64,000 nucleotides of DNA from Sphingomonas sp. 28-63-12 (GCA_002281535.1 NCGD01000016.1:124001-188000), one strand, 5' to 3'. Shown: positions 35,055 through 45,088, counted from the first letter of the stretch. A program made the numbers and translations. The notes: generated from the letters alone by a model not told the origin.

Positions 35055-36163
35055 CAGATCCAGCCCAGCCAGGTGAAGAACACCGCGAAAAACGCATCGA
35101 GCACGATCACCAGGAAGATGGCCTGCACCACCGCTGATGTGGTGCGTTGGCCGACTTGCTCGGCGTCGGATTCGACAAGCATGCCCTGGAAACACCCGGC
35201 GATAGCGATAATCGCGCCAAAGACCGGTGCCTTGACGAGGCCGACATACAGATCGGTGATCGGCACGACTTCACGCAGCCGTTGGATGAAGGTGACGGGC
35301 GGAATCCCGAGCGAAATCCAGCATAGCAGCCCCCCACCGATGATCGCGACGACTGAGGCGTAGAACCCGAGCAGCGGCATCATCAGCACCGCCGCCAGCA
35401 CGCGCGGCAGCACCAGCGCCTCCATCGGCGACACGCCGATCGTGCGCATCGCATCGATTTCCTCCGTCAGCTTCATCGTGCCAATCTGTGCCGCAAATGC
35501 CGACCCAGAGCGGCCCGCCACCATGATCGCTGTCATCAGCACGCCCAACTCGCGCAGCGTAATGCGGCCGACCAGATTGATGGTGAATACCTCGGCCCCG
35601 AACTGGCGCAGCTGCACGGCGCCCTGCTGGGCGATCACCAGCCCAATCAGAAAGCTCATCAGCCCGATAATCCCGAGCGCCGAGACGCCGACCACTTCGA
35701 AGCGCTGCACCGTTGCGTTGAAGCGAAAGCGCTTGGGATGGGTGATGACGTTGAAAAAAGCGAGGCAGGTCGCACCGAAAAAGCCGAGCAGCCCATACAT
35801 CGTCTTGAACGCGATCATGGTCGCTTCGCCGATTTCACCGAGCACGCGGACCAGCGGACCGGCGGATTCGGGGCGCATCGCCACTTGCTGGTCTGCGGCG
35901 GAAACCTGATCGAGCAGATGCGTGGCATCGCGGCTGAGCCCCTCGACCCGGGCCCCATGTTCCGCCGCGAAACGGTGAATCAGCCAGGCGCCAACAGTAT
36001 CGATACGTTCGACCTTGCTCAGATCGAGGCGATCGACCTTGCCCTCATAATTGCGCAGTCGATTGGGAAAATCGCCGAGCTTGGCCAACGACAAGCTGCC
36101 ACTAAAGCGCAGCGTGTCGGCCCCGCCGACATTTTCATGCGAAAATTCAGCCATGGCGCTCAT
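35054..36163 (-). CDS. mlaE: MlaE permease with fused N-terminal STAS domain
   Basis: A 369-residue protein. Residues about 10-105 resemble a STAS domain (LDLSKVERIDTVGAWLIHRF), the role filled by separate MlaB in E. coli. Residues about 115-369 are an MlaE permease: FNATVQRFEVVGVSALGIIGLMSFLIG, LGVLMTAIMVAGRSGSAFAAQIGTMK, EEIDAMRTIGVSPMEALVLPR. It is the first gene of the four-gene operon. The fusion replaces the fifth component, a known arrangement in alphaproteobacteria. Intact. Confidence 0.93.
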   Translation of the reverse strand: MSAMAEFSHENVGGADTLRFSGSLSLAKLGDFPNRLRNYEGKVDRLDLSKVERIDTVGAWLIHRFAAEHGARVEGLSRDATHLLDQVSAADQQVAMRPESAGPLVRVLGEIGEATMIAFKTMYGLLGFFGATCLAFFNVITHPKRFRFNATVQRFEVVGVSALGIIGLMSFLIGLVIAQQGAVQLRQFGAEVFTINLVGRITLRELGVLMTAIMVAGRSGSAFAAQIGTMKLTEEIDAMRTIGVSPMEALVLPRVLAAVLMMPLLGFYASVVAIIGGGLLCWISLGIPPVTFIQRLREVVPITDLYVGLVKAPVFGAIIAIAGCFQGMLVESDAEQVGQRTTSAVVQAIFLVIVLDAFFAVFFTWLGWI

Positions 36164-36225
36164 CGCGCCCTTCTTTGCTGCAAACAGGCTGGATCGGCAA
36201 GAACATAGCTGTCTATGGGTGGGAC

Positions 36226-36900
36226 ATGCAGCACATCGCCATTTACGACATGGATAAGACGATCACCCGGTCCGCGACCTGGACGCCGTTTTTGCGCCAT
36301 GCTGCCGGTCACCGCGCGCCGTGGCGGCTTGCCATGCTGCCGTTGCTCGGCGGGGCTGGGGTTGCTTATCTCGCCGGACTGCTCGGCCGCGGCCCGTTGA
36401 AGCAGCTCGCCTTCCGGCTGATGCTCGGCCCCATGGTGCCCGCCGCCGCGATGGCCGATCTGGCCCAGAGCTTTGCCGAACAGATCGGTGCCAACGGGGT
36501 TTGGGCGCAGGCCCGCGCCCAGATCGCCCGCGATCGGGCAGATGGCTGTCGGCTGATACTGGCGACCGCGTCGTTTCGTTTCTATGTCGCGCCGATCGCC
36601 GCGTTGCTCGGGTTCGATGCGGTGATCGCTACCAATTCGCAGCGGGGACCCGATGGCGCGTTGTGCGCCGGGATTGCCGGTGAGAATTGCTACGGCCCGG
36701 CCAAATTGCGGATGATCGAAACATGGCTTGCCGATCAGGGGATCGCACGCGGGCAGGCGACGATATCCTTCTATTCCGATCACGTCTCCGATGCGCCGAC
36801 GCTGGCCTGGGCGGATCGGCCCTTCGCCGTCAATCCGCACGCGCCGCTCCGGCGGCTGGCGGGTACGATGGGGTGGCCCGTACTCCACTGGACGACATAG
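36226..36900 (+). CDS. HAD-superfamily IB phosphatase
   Basis: A 224-residue hydrolase with the HAD motifs: motif I YDMDKTIT at the start (DxDxT with nucleophile Asp), motif II ILATASFRFY near residue 112, and motif III/IV SFYSDHVSDAPTL near 186. The class IB subfamily (SerB-like cap) often acts on phosphoserine or small phosphoesters; substrate unknown. Residues about 38-55 are hydrophobic (LPLLGGAGVAYLAGLLG), possibly part of the cap. It is divergent from the mla operon. The ATG at 36226 places motif I at the usual position; the frame is open from 36175. Confidence 0.86.
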   Translation: MQHIAIYDMDKTITRSATWTPFLRHAAGHRAPWRLAMLPLLGGAGVAYLAGLLGRGPLKQLAFRLMLGPMVPAAAMADLAQSFAEQIGANGVWAQARAQIARDRADGCRLILATASFRFYVAPIAALLGFDAVIATNSQRGPDGALCAGIAGENCYGPAKLRMIETWLADQGIARGQATISFYSDHVSDAPTLAWADRPFAVNPHAPLRRLAGTMGWPVLHWTT

Positions 36901-36908
36901 CCGCCACG

Positions 36909-38174
36909 TCAGAGCAGCAAATCGACACTGTGGATTACGAGCCCGACCAGCCCGCCGACAATGGTGCCGTTGATGCGGATGAACTGCAGATCGCGGCCGA
37001 CGGCATTTTCGACGCGCCGGGTGATCGTGTTGGCATCCCAGGCGCGAATGGTTTCGGAAACGAGCCGGACGATCGAATCGCCATAATCGGCCGCCGTGCC
37101 CACCGCAGCGCGCCGGACGAACCGGTTGATCGTGGCCCGAAGCCGGGCATCGTCCTGCAGCGTTGTGCCGAGCTGCTGCAGCGCCTCACCCAGTTTACCC
37201 TGGCGACCGGCATCGGGATCGCGCGCGATCCGGAGCATGGCGTGGCGCGCCGATTCCCACAGGCCATCAAGCCAGTTCTGCATCGCAGGATTGTCGATGA
37301 TCTCCAGCTTCAGCAGTTCGATGCGCAACTGCATCGGCGCATCGAACTGGAGATCAAAGGCAAGCTTTGCCAGCCCTTCCTCGGCCTTGGCCCGCAACGG
37401 ATGGCCAGGATCTTCGGCCATGTCCGCCAGCATCTGGTCGAGCCCGTCGATGATCTTGTTGGCGAGCGTTTCGTCCAGGCCGGTCCAGCGCATGATCGAT
37501 CCGGCGCGCTCGTGCACCATTGCCCGAATCAGGTGCTCGTTGGCGGAAAGCGTGCGCCCCGCCCAGCGGACGATGCCATTGAGCAGCGGTAAATGGCGGT
37601 CCTTGGCGATCGCCGCCTCGAGCGCCTGGCCAAGCAGCGGCGCGATATCGAGCGTGCGCAGCCGCTGGCCGATCGTCGCCTTGACCATGCCGCCGAGCCG
37701 CTTCTGATCAAAGGCTTCAAGCAAATCGGCGGCAAGCCGCGAGGCACCGCGCCGCAGCCGGCCATCGCCGCCCGAGGGGCTGGCCAGCCAGCGCCCCGCC
37801 GATGACGCCAGGTCAAGCCGCCGCATGCGGCGCGCGACGACGCCGGGCACCAAAAAATTGTCGCGCAGGAACGCGGCGAGATTGTCGCCGATCCGGTCCT
37901 TGTTGCGCGGAATGATTGCGGTGTGCGGAATCGGCAGGCCAAGCGGATGGCGGAACAACGCCGTGACCGCGAACCAATCGGCCAGCCCGCCGACCATGGC
38001 GGCTTCGGCAAAGGCACGAACAAAGCCAAATGCCGGCTGCACCCCTTCAAGGTTGCGCGCGGCCAGATAGACCAGCGCCATGCCAAACAGCAGCCCTGTC
38101 GCAATGGCACGCATCCGAATCAGCGCGGCCGGGGGGGCTTGATCGAGGCGGGCAGGGCGGGCGAACAGGTTCAT
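36909..38174 (-). CDS. DUF445 membrane protein
   Basis: A 421-residue DUF445 (YjiN-like) protein. Hydrophobic segments lie near the N-terminus (IATGLLFGMALVYLAA) and at the extreme C-terminus (GTIVGGLVGLVIHSVDLLL), with the family landmarks AMVGGLADWFAVTALFRHPL and PHTAIIPRNKDRIGDNLAAF between. The central part is a long helical domain. The role of the family is unknown; it is membrane-associated. It is 55 bp from the RND transporter gene on the same strand, so they may share transcription. Confidence 0.9.
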   Translation of the reverse strand: MNLFARPARLDQAPPAALIRMRAIATGLLFGMALVYLAARNLEGVQPAFGFVRAFAEAAMVGGLADWFAVTALFRHPLGLPIPHTAIIPRNKDRIGDNLAAFLRDNFLVPGVVARRMRRLDLASSAGRWLASPSGGDGRLRRGASRLAADLLEAFDQKRLGGMVKATIGQRLRTLDIAPLLGQALEAAIAKDRHLPLLNGIVRWAGRTLSANEHLIRAMVHERAGSIMRWTGLDETLANKIIDGLDQMLADMAEDPGHPLRAKAEEGLAKLAFDLQFDAPMQLRIELLKLEIIDNPAMQNWLDGLWESARHAMLRIARDPDAGRQGKLGEALQQLGTTLQDDARLRATINRFVRRAAVGTAADYGDSIVRLVSETIRAWDANTITRRVENAVGRDLQFIRINGTIVGGLVGLVIHSVDLLL

Positions 38175-38229
38175 TGCCGAAACAATCCCTCAGCGGCCGG
38201 ATTGTTCACAAGCAAATTCGTCCGACCGC

Positions 38230-41200
38230 TCACTCGGCGGGCTGCGGTTCGCCATCCCCGGAGGCATAGCCAATCGGCCGCGGGCCAGTTGGCTTGATAT
38301 CGATCACTGGCACGCCGTCATCGCCCGCCTTGTAGGTCAGCAGGCGACGGCCAAGCCGTGGCCCGATCCATTCCTCAATCCCGACGGCGATGCTGAAGCC
38401 CGCCGGCACGATCACGAGGGTGAGCAAGGTGGACAGGATCAGCCCGCCGATCACGGTAACGCCCATCGGCGCACGGAAGCTGCCGTCCCCGGTCAAGGAC
38501 AGCGCGATCGGCACCATGCCGGCAACCATTGCGATCGTGGTCATCACGATCGGCTGAGCGCGCTTGTGGCCGGCATCAAGGATGGCAACCGTCTTGTCGA
38601 CGCCCTTGTGCATTTCCTCCAATGCGAAATCGACCAGCAGAATCGAGTTCTTGGCGACGATCCCGAGCAGCATCAGCAGACCGATGAACACCGGCATCGA
38701 GACCGGGTCCCCCGTGAGCCGCAGAGCGATCGCGCTGCCGAGCGGTGCGAGAATCAGCGACCCCATGTTAACGAGCGGGGGCATCACCCGCTTGTAGAGC
38801 AGCACCAGTACCGCAAAGACGAGCATGACGCCGGCAATGACGGCGATCACGAAGTTAAGCAGCAATTCGGCCTGCCATTTGGCCTCGCCAATCTTGAGCT
38901 GCGTGATGCCGATCGGCAGGTTCTTGAGCGCGGGCAGTTCCTGGATCTTGGGCATCGCGTCGCCGGAGACCTTGCCTGGTGCAAGATCGGCGCCGACGGT
39001 GATCCGCCGGGTCTGATTGGCGCGCTGGATCAAGGTAGGCCCGGCGCCGAAGCCGATATCGGCGATAACCTTGAGCGGCACCGAGCCGCCATTGGCCGTC
39101 GGCACCGGCAAATTCTCGATCGTGGACAAATTGCGCCGTGAATCTTCGGACAGCGCGACACGGATCGGAATCTGCCGATCGGACAGCGAGAATTTCGCGA
39201 CATTCTGGTCGATATCGCCGAGCGTGGCGATTCGGATAGACTGGCTGAGCGCCGCCGTGGTCACGCCCATATTGGCAGCAAGATCCATCCGTGGCCGGAT
39301 CGTGATCTCGGGGCGCTTGAGATCGCCGTTGACCCGCGCAGCGCGAAGTTCTGGCAAGCCGTTCATCTCGGTGACGAGCCGGTTGGCGACATCGTTCAAC
39401 TGGACCGGATCGGTGCCGCCAAGCGTGATCGTAATGTCGCGTCCCGAACCGCCCCCACCGCCGCCATTTTGCGACTGGAAATTGACCCGGGCATCAGCGA
39501 TCCTGGTCAGCTGCGGCGCATAGGCACGTTCGAATTCAACGCTGGTGCGGCTGCGGTTGTGCTTCAAGGTGATGAAAACGCTGGCGCTGCCGATGTTGAT
39601 GTTGGTGAAGGCATTGGCAACTTCAGGCGCGTTTTTGATGACGTTGGTAACGCGTAGCGCGACCTCCTGTGTTTGCTTGAGTGTCGATCCCGGCGCGAGC
39701 TGGATGCGGATTCGACTATAATCGGTGTTGATCGTTGGCTGAAAAGTCAGCGGAATCGGTTTGAGCAGCCCGGGCACGCCGGCAAAGGCGACGAACGTCC
39801 CCAGCAGCGCCAAGCCACCGATGCCGACGGTCTTCCAGCGATGGCTGACCGACCAGCGCAGCGCCTCCATATAGCGGTCCATCCACCAGCCTTCGCCGTG
39901 GCTGGCGCTGCCCTTGGCCTTCAGGAAATAGGCGGCAAGCATTGGCGTGATCAGGCGCGCGACGGCCAGGCTGATCAGCACGGCGGCCACCACCGTGAGC
40001 CCGAAATTCTTGAAGAACTGGCCTGACACGCCGGGCATCAGGCCCACGGGCAGGAACACGGCGACGATCGACATCGTCGTTGCCAGCACGGCGAGGCCGA
40101 TTTCGTCGGCGGCGTCGATCGCGGCCTGATACGCAGATTTACCCATCCGCATATGACGCACGATATTTTCGATTTCCACGATCGCATCATCGACCAGCAC
40201 GCCCGCGACCAGGCTGAGCGCTAGCAGGCTCAGGGAGTTGAGCGAAAAGCCCATCAGATCCATGAACCAGAAGGTCGGGATCGCCGAGAGCGGAATGGCG
40301 ATCGCCGAGATGATCGTTGCGCGCCAGTCGCGCAGGAAGATGAACACGACGATGACGGCCAGGATCGCGCCCTCAATCATCGCCTCAATTGCCGAGTGAT
40401 ATTGGGTACGGGTGTAATCGACGCTGTTGAACAGCTCGGTGAACTTGACCTTGGGGTTCTCCTTTTCGAGATCCTTGATCGCCTTGGTCGCTGCGTCATA
40501 GACGGTAACGTCGGAAGAGCCCTTGGCCTTTTCGATGCTGAAAGCCAGCACCTGGTGCCCGTTCTGAATCGCGAGCGAACGCTGCTCGGCATAGAGATCG
40601 CGGACGGTGGCGATATCGGATAACTTGACCGTTCGGCCACTACCGGTGGCGATGTCGGTATCGCCGAGCGCAAAGGCGTTATGCGCGTTGCCGAGCACTC
40701 GCACCGATTGCTCCGAGCCTGCAATCTGCGCGCGACCGCCCGCCGCATTCAGGTTCGTCTGGCGCAACTGCTGATTCACCTGGACGGCGGTGAGCCCGCG
40801 CGACTGGAGCTTGACCGGATCGAGGATCACGCGAATCTCACGGCTGACGCCGCCATTGCGGCTGACCGCAGCAAGGCCCGGCACCGCGAGCAGGCGCTTC
40901 GACACGGTATTATCGACATACCAGCTCAGTTCCTCGAGCGTCATGTCAGACGTCGATGCCGAGAGGTAGGCGATCGCATCGCCGCCAATGTCGACGCGCT
41001 GGACCTGGGGTTCCAGAATGCCGTCGGGCAAGTCGCTGCGGATCTGCGAGATCGCGTTGCGGACATCGTTTACGGCGCGATCGATCGGCGTGCCGATCGC
41101 GAATTGCACGAAGGTCGAGCTCGATCCCTCGCTGACGCTGGAATTGATCTCGTCGACGCCGTTGATACTGCGAATCGCCGATTCGATCCGCTGGGTGACC

Positions 41201-41394
41201 TGGGTTTCCATCTCGGTCGGCGCGGCGCCGGGTTGCGACACCTGGACCTGCGCCGCCGGGAAATCGATATCCGGATTATCGTTGACGTCCATCGTCATGA
41301 AGCTGCCGATGCCGAGCACCAGCAGCGCAATGAACAGGACGATCGGCGGCACCGGGTTGCGGATCGCCCAAGCGGAGATGTTGCGGAAACCCAT
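38230..41394 (-). CDS. RND efflux transporter, inner-membrane pump
   Basis: A 1054-residue HAE1/AcrB-type pump that exports hydrophobic compounds using proton motive force. It has the two-repeat layout of TM1 ([17 protein letters not shown]), a large periplasmic loop, TM2-6 with [20 protein letters not shown] holding the proton-relay Asp pair, and TM7-12 after a second loop. A glycine-rich insertion ([13 protein letters not shown]) is visible in the second loop near residue 640. It is 6 bp after the membrane-fusion gene and forms a pump with it; no outer-membrane channel gene is in view. Drug specificity cannot be read. Confidence 0.95.
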   Translation of the reverse strand: MGFRNISAWAIRNPVPPIVLFIALLVLGIGSFMTMDVNDNPDIDFPAAQVQVSQPGAAPTEMETQVTQRIESAIRSINGVDEINSSVSEGSSSTFVQFAIGTPIDRAVNDVRNAISQIRSDLPDGILEPQVQRVDIGGDAIAYLSASTSDMTLEELSWYVDNTVSKRLLAVPGLAAVSRNGGVSREIRVILDPVKLQSRGLTAVQVNQQLRQTNLNAAGGRAQIAGSEQSVRVLGNAHNAFALGDTDIATGSGRTVKLSDIATVRDLYAEQRSLAIQNGHQVLAFSIEKAKGSSDVTVYDAATKAIKDLEKENPKVKFTELFNSVDYTRTQYHSAIEAMIEGAILAVIVVFIFLRDWRATIISAIAIPLSAIPTFWFMDLMGFSLNSLSLLALSLVAGVLVDDAIVEIENIVRHMRMGKSAYQAAIDAADEIGLAVLATTMSIVAVFLPVGLMPGVSGQFFKNFGLTVVAAVLISLAVARLITPMLAAYFLKAKGSASHGEGWWMDRYMEALRWSVSHRWKTVGIGGLALLGTFVAFAGVPGLLKPIPLTFQPTINTDYSRIRIQLAPGSTLKQTQEVALRVTNVIKNAPEVANAFTNINIGSASVFITLKHNRSRTSVEFERAYAPQLTRIADARVNFQSQNGGGGGGSGRDITITLGGTDPVQLNDVANRLVTEMNGLPELRAARVNGDLKRPEITIRPRMDLAANMGVTTAALSQSIRIATLGDIDQNVAKFSLSDRQIPIRVALSEDSRRNLSTIENLPVPTANGGSVPLKVIADIGFGAGPTLIQRANQTRRITVGADLAPGKVSGDAMPKIQELPALKNLPIGITQLKIGEAKWQAELLLNFVIAVIAGVMLVFAVLVLLYKRVMPPLVNMGSLILAPLGSAIALRLTGDPVSMPVFIGLLMLLGIVAKNSILLVDFALEEMHKGVDKTVAILDAGHKRAQPIVMTTIAMVAGMVPIALSLTGDGSFRAPMGVTVIGGLILSTLLTLVIVPAGFSIAVGIEEWIGPRLGRRLLTYKAGDDGVPVIDIKPTGPRPIGYASGDGEPQPAE

Positions 41395-41400
41395 GACGTG

Positions 41401-42597
41401 TCAGCCTTGTGCGTTTTTGGTGACGGGGATCACCTTCTGCCCCGGATTGAGGAACGCGCCGGCCGAGATCACGACGCGTTCGGTGCCGGTCAAGCCCTCG
41501 GCAATCGCCACGCCGGCATCGGAAACCTGGCCGACCTTGATCGACTGGCGGGCGACTTCGTTCTTGGCATTGACGACATAGACATAATTGCCCTTGTCGT
41601 CGCTCTGGACAGCCGATTGCGGCAGCAACGGCACATCGCTGGTGCCGCTGGCGATCACAGCGGCTGCAAAGCCACCGGGCCGCAGCGAGGAATCATAGCC
41701 GAGTGCAATCCGGGCAATGCCCTGGCGGGTTTGCGGATCGATGACTGGCGACACCTGCCAGATGTGGCCAGCAAAGCTGCGATCGCTGCCAACCGGCGTC
41801 ACCTTGGCCGAGACGCCAACGCTGATCGCGCTCATATCCGAATCGCTGAGCGCGGCGCGCAATTCAAGCTCGCCGCCCTTGGCGAGACGGAACAGTGTGC
41901 CCGAACCGGTGCCGACGACCTGGCCGGGCTCGACACTCCTGGTCAGCACCAGGCCAGCGGCCGGCGCACGGATATTGAGCCGGCCCGTACGGGCATTGGC
42001 TTCTGCCAGCTGGGCCTGGGCGACCCTGACGCGCGCATTGGCGGCGTCGCGCGTGGCGCCCTTGCGATCGAGATCGGCTTTTGAGATGAAACCACGCTCA
42101 ACCAGCGTCGCGGCCCGATCAAGCTCGGCCTGGGCGATCCGCGCATCGGAACGGGCGACATTGATCTGCGCGGCCAGCGACGCTGCCGTCTGGACCTGGA
42201 CCGACCGGTCGATCGTCGCCAGCACCTGACCGGCGCGGACCCATTGGCCCGGCTGCACCAGTACCTGGGTGACCAGACCGCCTTCGCCGACCACGCCGAC
42301 GGGCATATCGATCTTGGCCGCAAGCGTGCCGGTCGCCGAAATGAACCGACCAACTTGCTGACGCCCCGGCACGGCGACCGTTACGGTCGGCGCCTGTGAC
42401 CCGCTGGATGATGCAGCCGCCTTTTGGTCGGCCTTGTCGGTGCCGCGCGCCGATACGAAATAGAGGACGGCCAGCACCACAGCGGCAACTGCCAGCGCAC
42501 CGAGCCACCATCGCCGTGGGCGGGGCGCAGCGTCACCTGAAAAGGACAGCCGCCCGTCATTGCCAATCGTGCCCGGTTCGTAGTTCATGTGGCTCAA
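41401..42597 (-). CDS. RND efflux membrane-fusion (adaptor) subunit
   Basis: A 398-residue periplasmic adaptor anchored by one N-terminal segment (about residues 30-48, WWLGALAVAAVVLAVLYF). Visible are the barrel-sandwich half-motifs (GTLAAKIDMPVGVVGEGG and RLNIRAPAAGLVLTRSVEPGQVV), a coiled-coil hairpin between them (SDARIAQAELDRAATLVERG), and a beta-barrel and membrane-proximal part to the end. It is the first gene of the pump operon. The leader carries a promoter-like sequence with an overlapping palindrome. Confidence 0.94.
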   Translation of the reverse strand: MSHMNYEPGTIGNDGRLSFSGDAAPRPRRWWLGALAVAAVVLAVLYFVSARGTDKADQKAAASSSGSQAPTVTVAVPGRQQVGRFISATGTLAAKIDMPVGVVGEGGLVTQVLVQPGQWVRAGQVLATIDRSVQVQTAASLAAQINVARSDARIAQAELDRAATLVERGFISKADLDRKGATRDAANARVRVAQAQLAEANARTGRLNIRAPAAGLVLTRSVEPGQVVGTGSGTLFRLAKGGELELRAALSDSDMSAISVGVSAKVTPVGSDRSFAGHIWQVSPVIDPQTRQGIARIALGYDSSLRPGGFAAAVIASGTSDVPLLPQSAVQSDDKGNYVYVVNAKNEVARQSIKVGQVSDAGVAIAEGLTGTERVVISAGAFLNPGQKVIPVTKNAQG

Positions 42598-42633
42598 TCT
42601 CTCGCGTACGGGCTTGGTGCCGCGCCGTTTCCA

Positions 42634-42668
42634 AATACTGTATTATATAAATAACGCACCGACCTCAA
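42634..42668 (-). promoter_or_regulatory. candidate promoter and operator of the RND pump operon
   Basis: On the minus strand TTGAGG (42668-42663) and TATAAT (42647-42642) lie 15 bp apart, upstream of the adaptor gene. An 11-bp palindrome, AATAC-T-GTATT (42634-42644), overlaps the -10 element. Local AT-richness in a GC-rich genome supports a promoter; the palindrome is a plausible repressor site. No regulator gene is adjacent. Confidence 0.4.
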
Positions 42669-42828
42669 GCGGTCGTTTCGACGCAGCGCCATTGCCCACT
42701 TTAACCCCACCCCGCAAGACCGCCTAACGGGCATAGCCGCGATGGGCCGCCAAGAATCGGTTGCAACAATCGCGTCGGCAGGCGAGGTAATCACCAGGGG
42801 CGAACAATTGCCGCCGGGGAGAATGATG

Positions 42829-43095
42829 ATGCTCTTGCAGAACAGCTTTCTAGGGTGGATCCTGATCGGACTTGTTGCTGGCGTGCTTGGAAAGATCATT
42901 TTGCCCGGCAAGGATCCTGGCGGTTTCATCGTCACCATCTTGATCGGTATCGCAGGAGCATTGCTAGCGGGTTTCATCGCGCAGTCAATGGGTTGGCAGA
43001 TTGCCAATGGCTGGCAAAGCTATGCCGCAGCAACCGGCGGTGCGATTGTATTGCTGATCCTTTACCGGGTGGTCGTCACGCGCCGCACGCGCTGA
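42829..43095 (+). CDS. YeaQ/GlsB-family small membrane protein
   Basis: An 88-residue protein of the transglycosylase-associated (YeaQ/YmgE/GlsB) family, with three hydrophobic segments: WILIGLVAGVLGKIIL, GFIVTILIGIAGALLAGFI and GGAIVLLILYRVVV. The Gly-rich pattern LVAGVLGKxxLPGKDPGG is typical. Such proteins are stress-induced and sit in the cytoplasmic membrane; function unclear. Three ATG codons occur in a row; I used the third (42829), best spaced from GGGGAG. Confidence 0.85.
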   Translation: MLLQNSFLGWILIGLVAGVLGKIILPGKDPGGFIVTILIGIAGALLAGFIAQSMGWQIANGWQSYAAATGGAIVLLILYRVVVTRRTR

Positions 43096-43193
43096 GCTGG
43101 CCGGGTCAGCAGTTATCGTTCAGCTAGCGTTGCGACTGATCCTGCATAGGGGGTCGCAGCGCAGCCGACTCGGTTGCTGATGGGAGAAACTTG

Positions 43194-43901
43194 ATGCGCT
43201 CGTTGATTTTGGCCGGGCTAGCCACTGCTTTGCCGCTGGCCCCGGCGTATGCCCAATCGGCCCCGCCTGCGTTGCTGGTGGACGGCACGATTTTGGATGT
43301 GGTGGCCGAAGGCACCACCACCCGCGTGCCCGATCTGGCGACGATCCGCACCGGCGTCGTCACTCAGGCGGCGACCGCGTCGGGCGCGCTTGCCGACAAT
43401 GCATCCCGGATGACGCGCGTGCTCGCCGCGCTCAGCCGGGCCGGGGTCGCCGCCCGCGACGTGACGACAACGGCGGCCACGCTCAGCCCGCAATATCGTT
43501 ATGCCGACAACCAGCCACCGGTGATCACCGGCTATCAGGCGAGCAACACCGTGTCGGTGCGGTTTCGCTCGATCGGCGCGAGTGGTGCCATTCTCGATGC
43601 GCTTGTCGCGCAGGGGGCCAACCAGATCGACGGCCCGAGCCTGTCGCTTGCCGATCCCGACTCCGCCCTTGACGAGGCACGGATTGACGCGGTCAAACGC
43701 GCCAGGGCACGTGCGGCTCTCTATGCGCGCGCCGCCGGCCTGACGGTCGTGCGGATCGTGTCGATCAGCGAAAGCGGTGAGCAATCCACCCCGCCCGGCC
43801 CGATCATGTACGCGCGCGCCAAGGAATCGGCGAGCACCGCCATCCTGCCGGGCGAATCGCAAATCACAGCAACGATTGCCGTTCGCTTCTTGTTGAAATG
43901 A
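43194..43901 (+). CDS. SIMPL-domain (DUF541) periplasmic protein
   Basis: A 235-residue exported protein with a signal peptide (MRSLILAGLATALPLAPAYA). The SIMPL/DUF541 core is seen from about residue 30: VVAEGTTTRVPDLATIRTGVVTQ, NASRMTRVLAALSRAGVAARD, LSPQYRYADNQPPVITGYQASNTV, and ARIDAVKRARARAALYARAAGL. The family (E. coli YggE) is linked to oxidative stress tolerance, with no known activity. The TTG codon before the ATG may be used; GGGAGA precedes both. It is flanked by two YeaQ-family genes. Confidence 0.88.
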   Translation: MRSLILAGLATALPLAPAYAQSAPPALLVDGTILDVVAEGTTTRVPDLATIRTGVVTQAATASGALADNASRMTRVLAALSRAGVAARDVTTTAATLSPQYRYADNQPPVITGYQASNTVSVRFRSIGASGAILDALVAQGANQIDGPSLSLADPDSALDEARIDAVKRARARAALYARAAGLTVVRIVSISESGEQSTPPGPIMYARAKESASTAILPGESQITATIAVRFLLK

Positions 43902-43902
43902 C

Positions 43903-43937
43903 AAAAAATGAGCCGCCCGGCGTGCAGCGGGCGGCTC
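43903..43937 (-). terminator. rho-independent terminator
   Basis: A perfect 10-bp stem, GAGCCGCCCG / CGGGCGGCTC, with an 8-nt loop. On the minus strand it is followed by a run of T residues (ATTTTTTG), so it terminates the 43969-44223 gene; it may also slow plus-strand transcription from the SIMPL gene. Confidence 0.85.
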
Positions 43938-43968
43938 AAAGGGGAGCTTGGTAGGGAAACGCGCTGGG

Positions 43969-44223
43969 TTAGCGCACGGTTCCCCGGCGGACGAGGTTGA
44001 CGAGCGCCAGAAGAATGATTGCGCCGATCAGCGAATAGACAAACGTCGTCACGGTAATGACCTGGTTGATGCCACCGCCAAACAGGAATGAGGCGATCAC
44101 CGAGCCGATGATGCCGACCACAACGTTGAGCAGGATGCCCTGCTGTCCGTCGGTGCGCATCACCATGCTGGCCAGCCAGCCAACGACACCACCAACCACG
44201 AGCCAAACGATAAGACCGACCAT
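43969..44223 (-). CDS. YeaQ/YmgE-family small membrane protein
   Basis: An 84-residue protein with three membrane segments: MVGLIVWLVVGGVVGWLASMV, ILLNVVVGIIGSVIASFLF and TTFVYSLIGAIILLALVNLV. It is a close match to the YeaQ family consensus, with GWLASMVMRTDGQQG after the first segment. A strong GGAGG site precedes the ATG at 44223. It is a second member of the same family 875 bp from the first, and it is terminated by a clear hairpin. Function unknown, probably stress-related. Confidence 0.9.
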   Translation of the reverse strand: MVGLIVWLVVGGVVGWLASMVMRTDGQQGILLNVVVGIIGSVIASFLFGGGINQVITVTTFVYSLIGAIILLALVNLVRRGTVR

Positions 44224-44314
44224 ATTACCCTCCGTTATGCCCGTTATCGGGCGTACGGAGGGAATACTCGTCAGCAATGCACTTTGTTCCGGGCAGTTGC
44301 CGTCCTGGTCGCGA

Positions 44315-44614
44315 TCAATATTTCTGCTGACGCTCGTAGAGTGAGCGATAATGCTGGATACGCGTCACGCGCAGGCCGGGCATGCCTGATCGATCGATCG
44401 CGCGTTGCCAGCCGGCAAATTCCTCCATTGTCAGATTATAGCGCTGGCATACCTCGTCCACCGTCAGCAGCCCGCCATTGACGGCAGCCACGACTTCCGC
44501 CTTGCGACGGACGACCCAACGCGTCGTTTCGGGCGGCGGCAGCGAATCGAGCGTCAGCGGTTCGCCGAGGGGCCCGATTACCTTAGCTGGCCTAATTTTC
44601 TGGTTTTCGATCAT
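44315..44614 (-). CDS. sciP: CtrA inhibitor SciP (DUF1153)
   Basis: A 99-residue regulator. The sequence MIENQKIRPAKVIGPLGEPL, then LDSLPPPETTRWVVRRKAEVV, AVNGGLLTVDEVCQRYNLTM, EEFAGWQRAIDRSGMPGLR and a C-terminal RVTRIQHYRSLYE matches the DUF1153/SciP family, a helix-turn-helix protein that binds CtrA and blocks its activity in the alphaproteobacterial cell cycle. GAGG precedes the ATG at 44614; upstream codons are open but unlike the family. Appears to be monocistronic. Confidence 0.93.
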   Translation of the reverse strand: MIENQKIRPAKVIGPLGEPLTLDSLPPPETTRWVVRRKAEVVAAVNGGLLTVDEVCQRYNLTMEEFAGWQRAIDRSGMPGLRVTRIQHYRSLYERQQKY

Positions 44615-45088
44615 GCTTACCTCGATCGGGGCGGGGGCCCCCTGAAACTCATAAACGACCATTAGCAGCCGGACTTGAACATGGACTGAAACGGCGCGGT
44701 AAACGGCGCGTTCATTCCTCTCTCCATCGACAGATCGTCGCTGCCATTGCTCGGTTGAACGCACCATGGGCTGGCCGGAGCCATTCCTGCGGCCTGTTCG
44801 GCATCGCTGCGCAGGCGCCGATCATCGCGGTCGGGCTGGTGGCCTGCCGCGCGGCGATGCCAACCAGCAGCACTGCCAAATCGCCTGGCAGGGCAATGGC
44901 CGCGCCATCGGGTTCAAATCGGGAAAAGCTAAGATCCACAACGCTACTTTCACAAAACGACTCAATTCGTTCGCCGGGTATAGCGGGCGGGTCTGAAGGT
45001 CCGGTAAAGCCCGGGGCAAGCTGTGTGAAAGAATTGTCAGCGGGCGCCTGCTTTGCATCCGCGCCGCCAAGCGCCTATCTGCGCGGCC
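44615..45088. other. 474-bp divergent intergenic region (sciP/mnmA)
   Basis: I find no convincing gene here. Short open frames exist, but their composition is not protein-like. The region should hold the promoters of sciP and mnmA; I found no clear CtrA box (TTAA-N7-TTAA) or other recognisable site. Confidence 0.5.

Noticed and set aside
40681..42084. Long plus-strand frame opposite the RND pump and adaptor genes
   Set aside because: Same reasoning: composition of a shadow frame and clear real genes on the minus strand.
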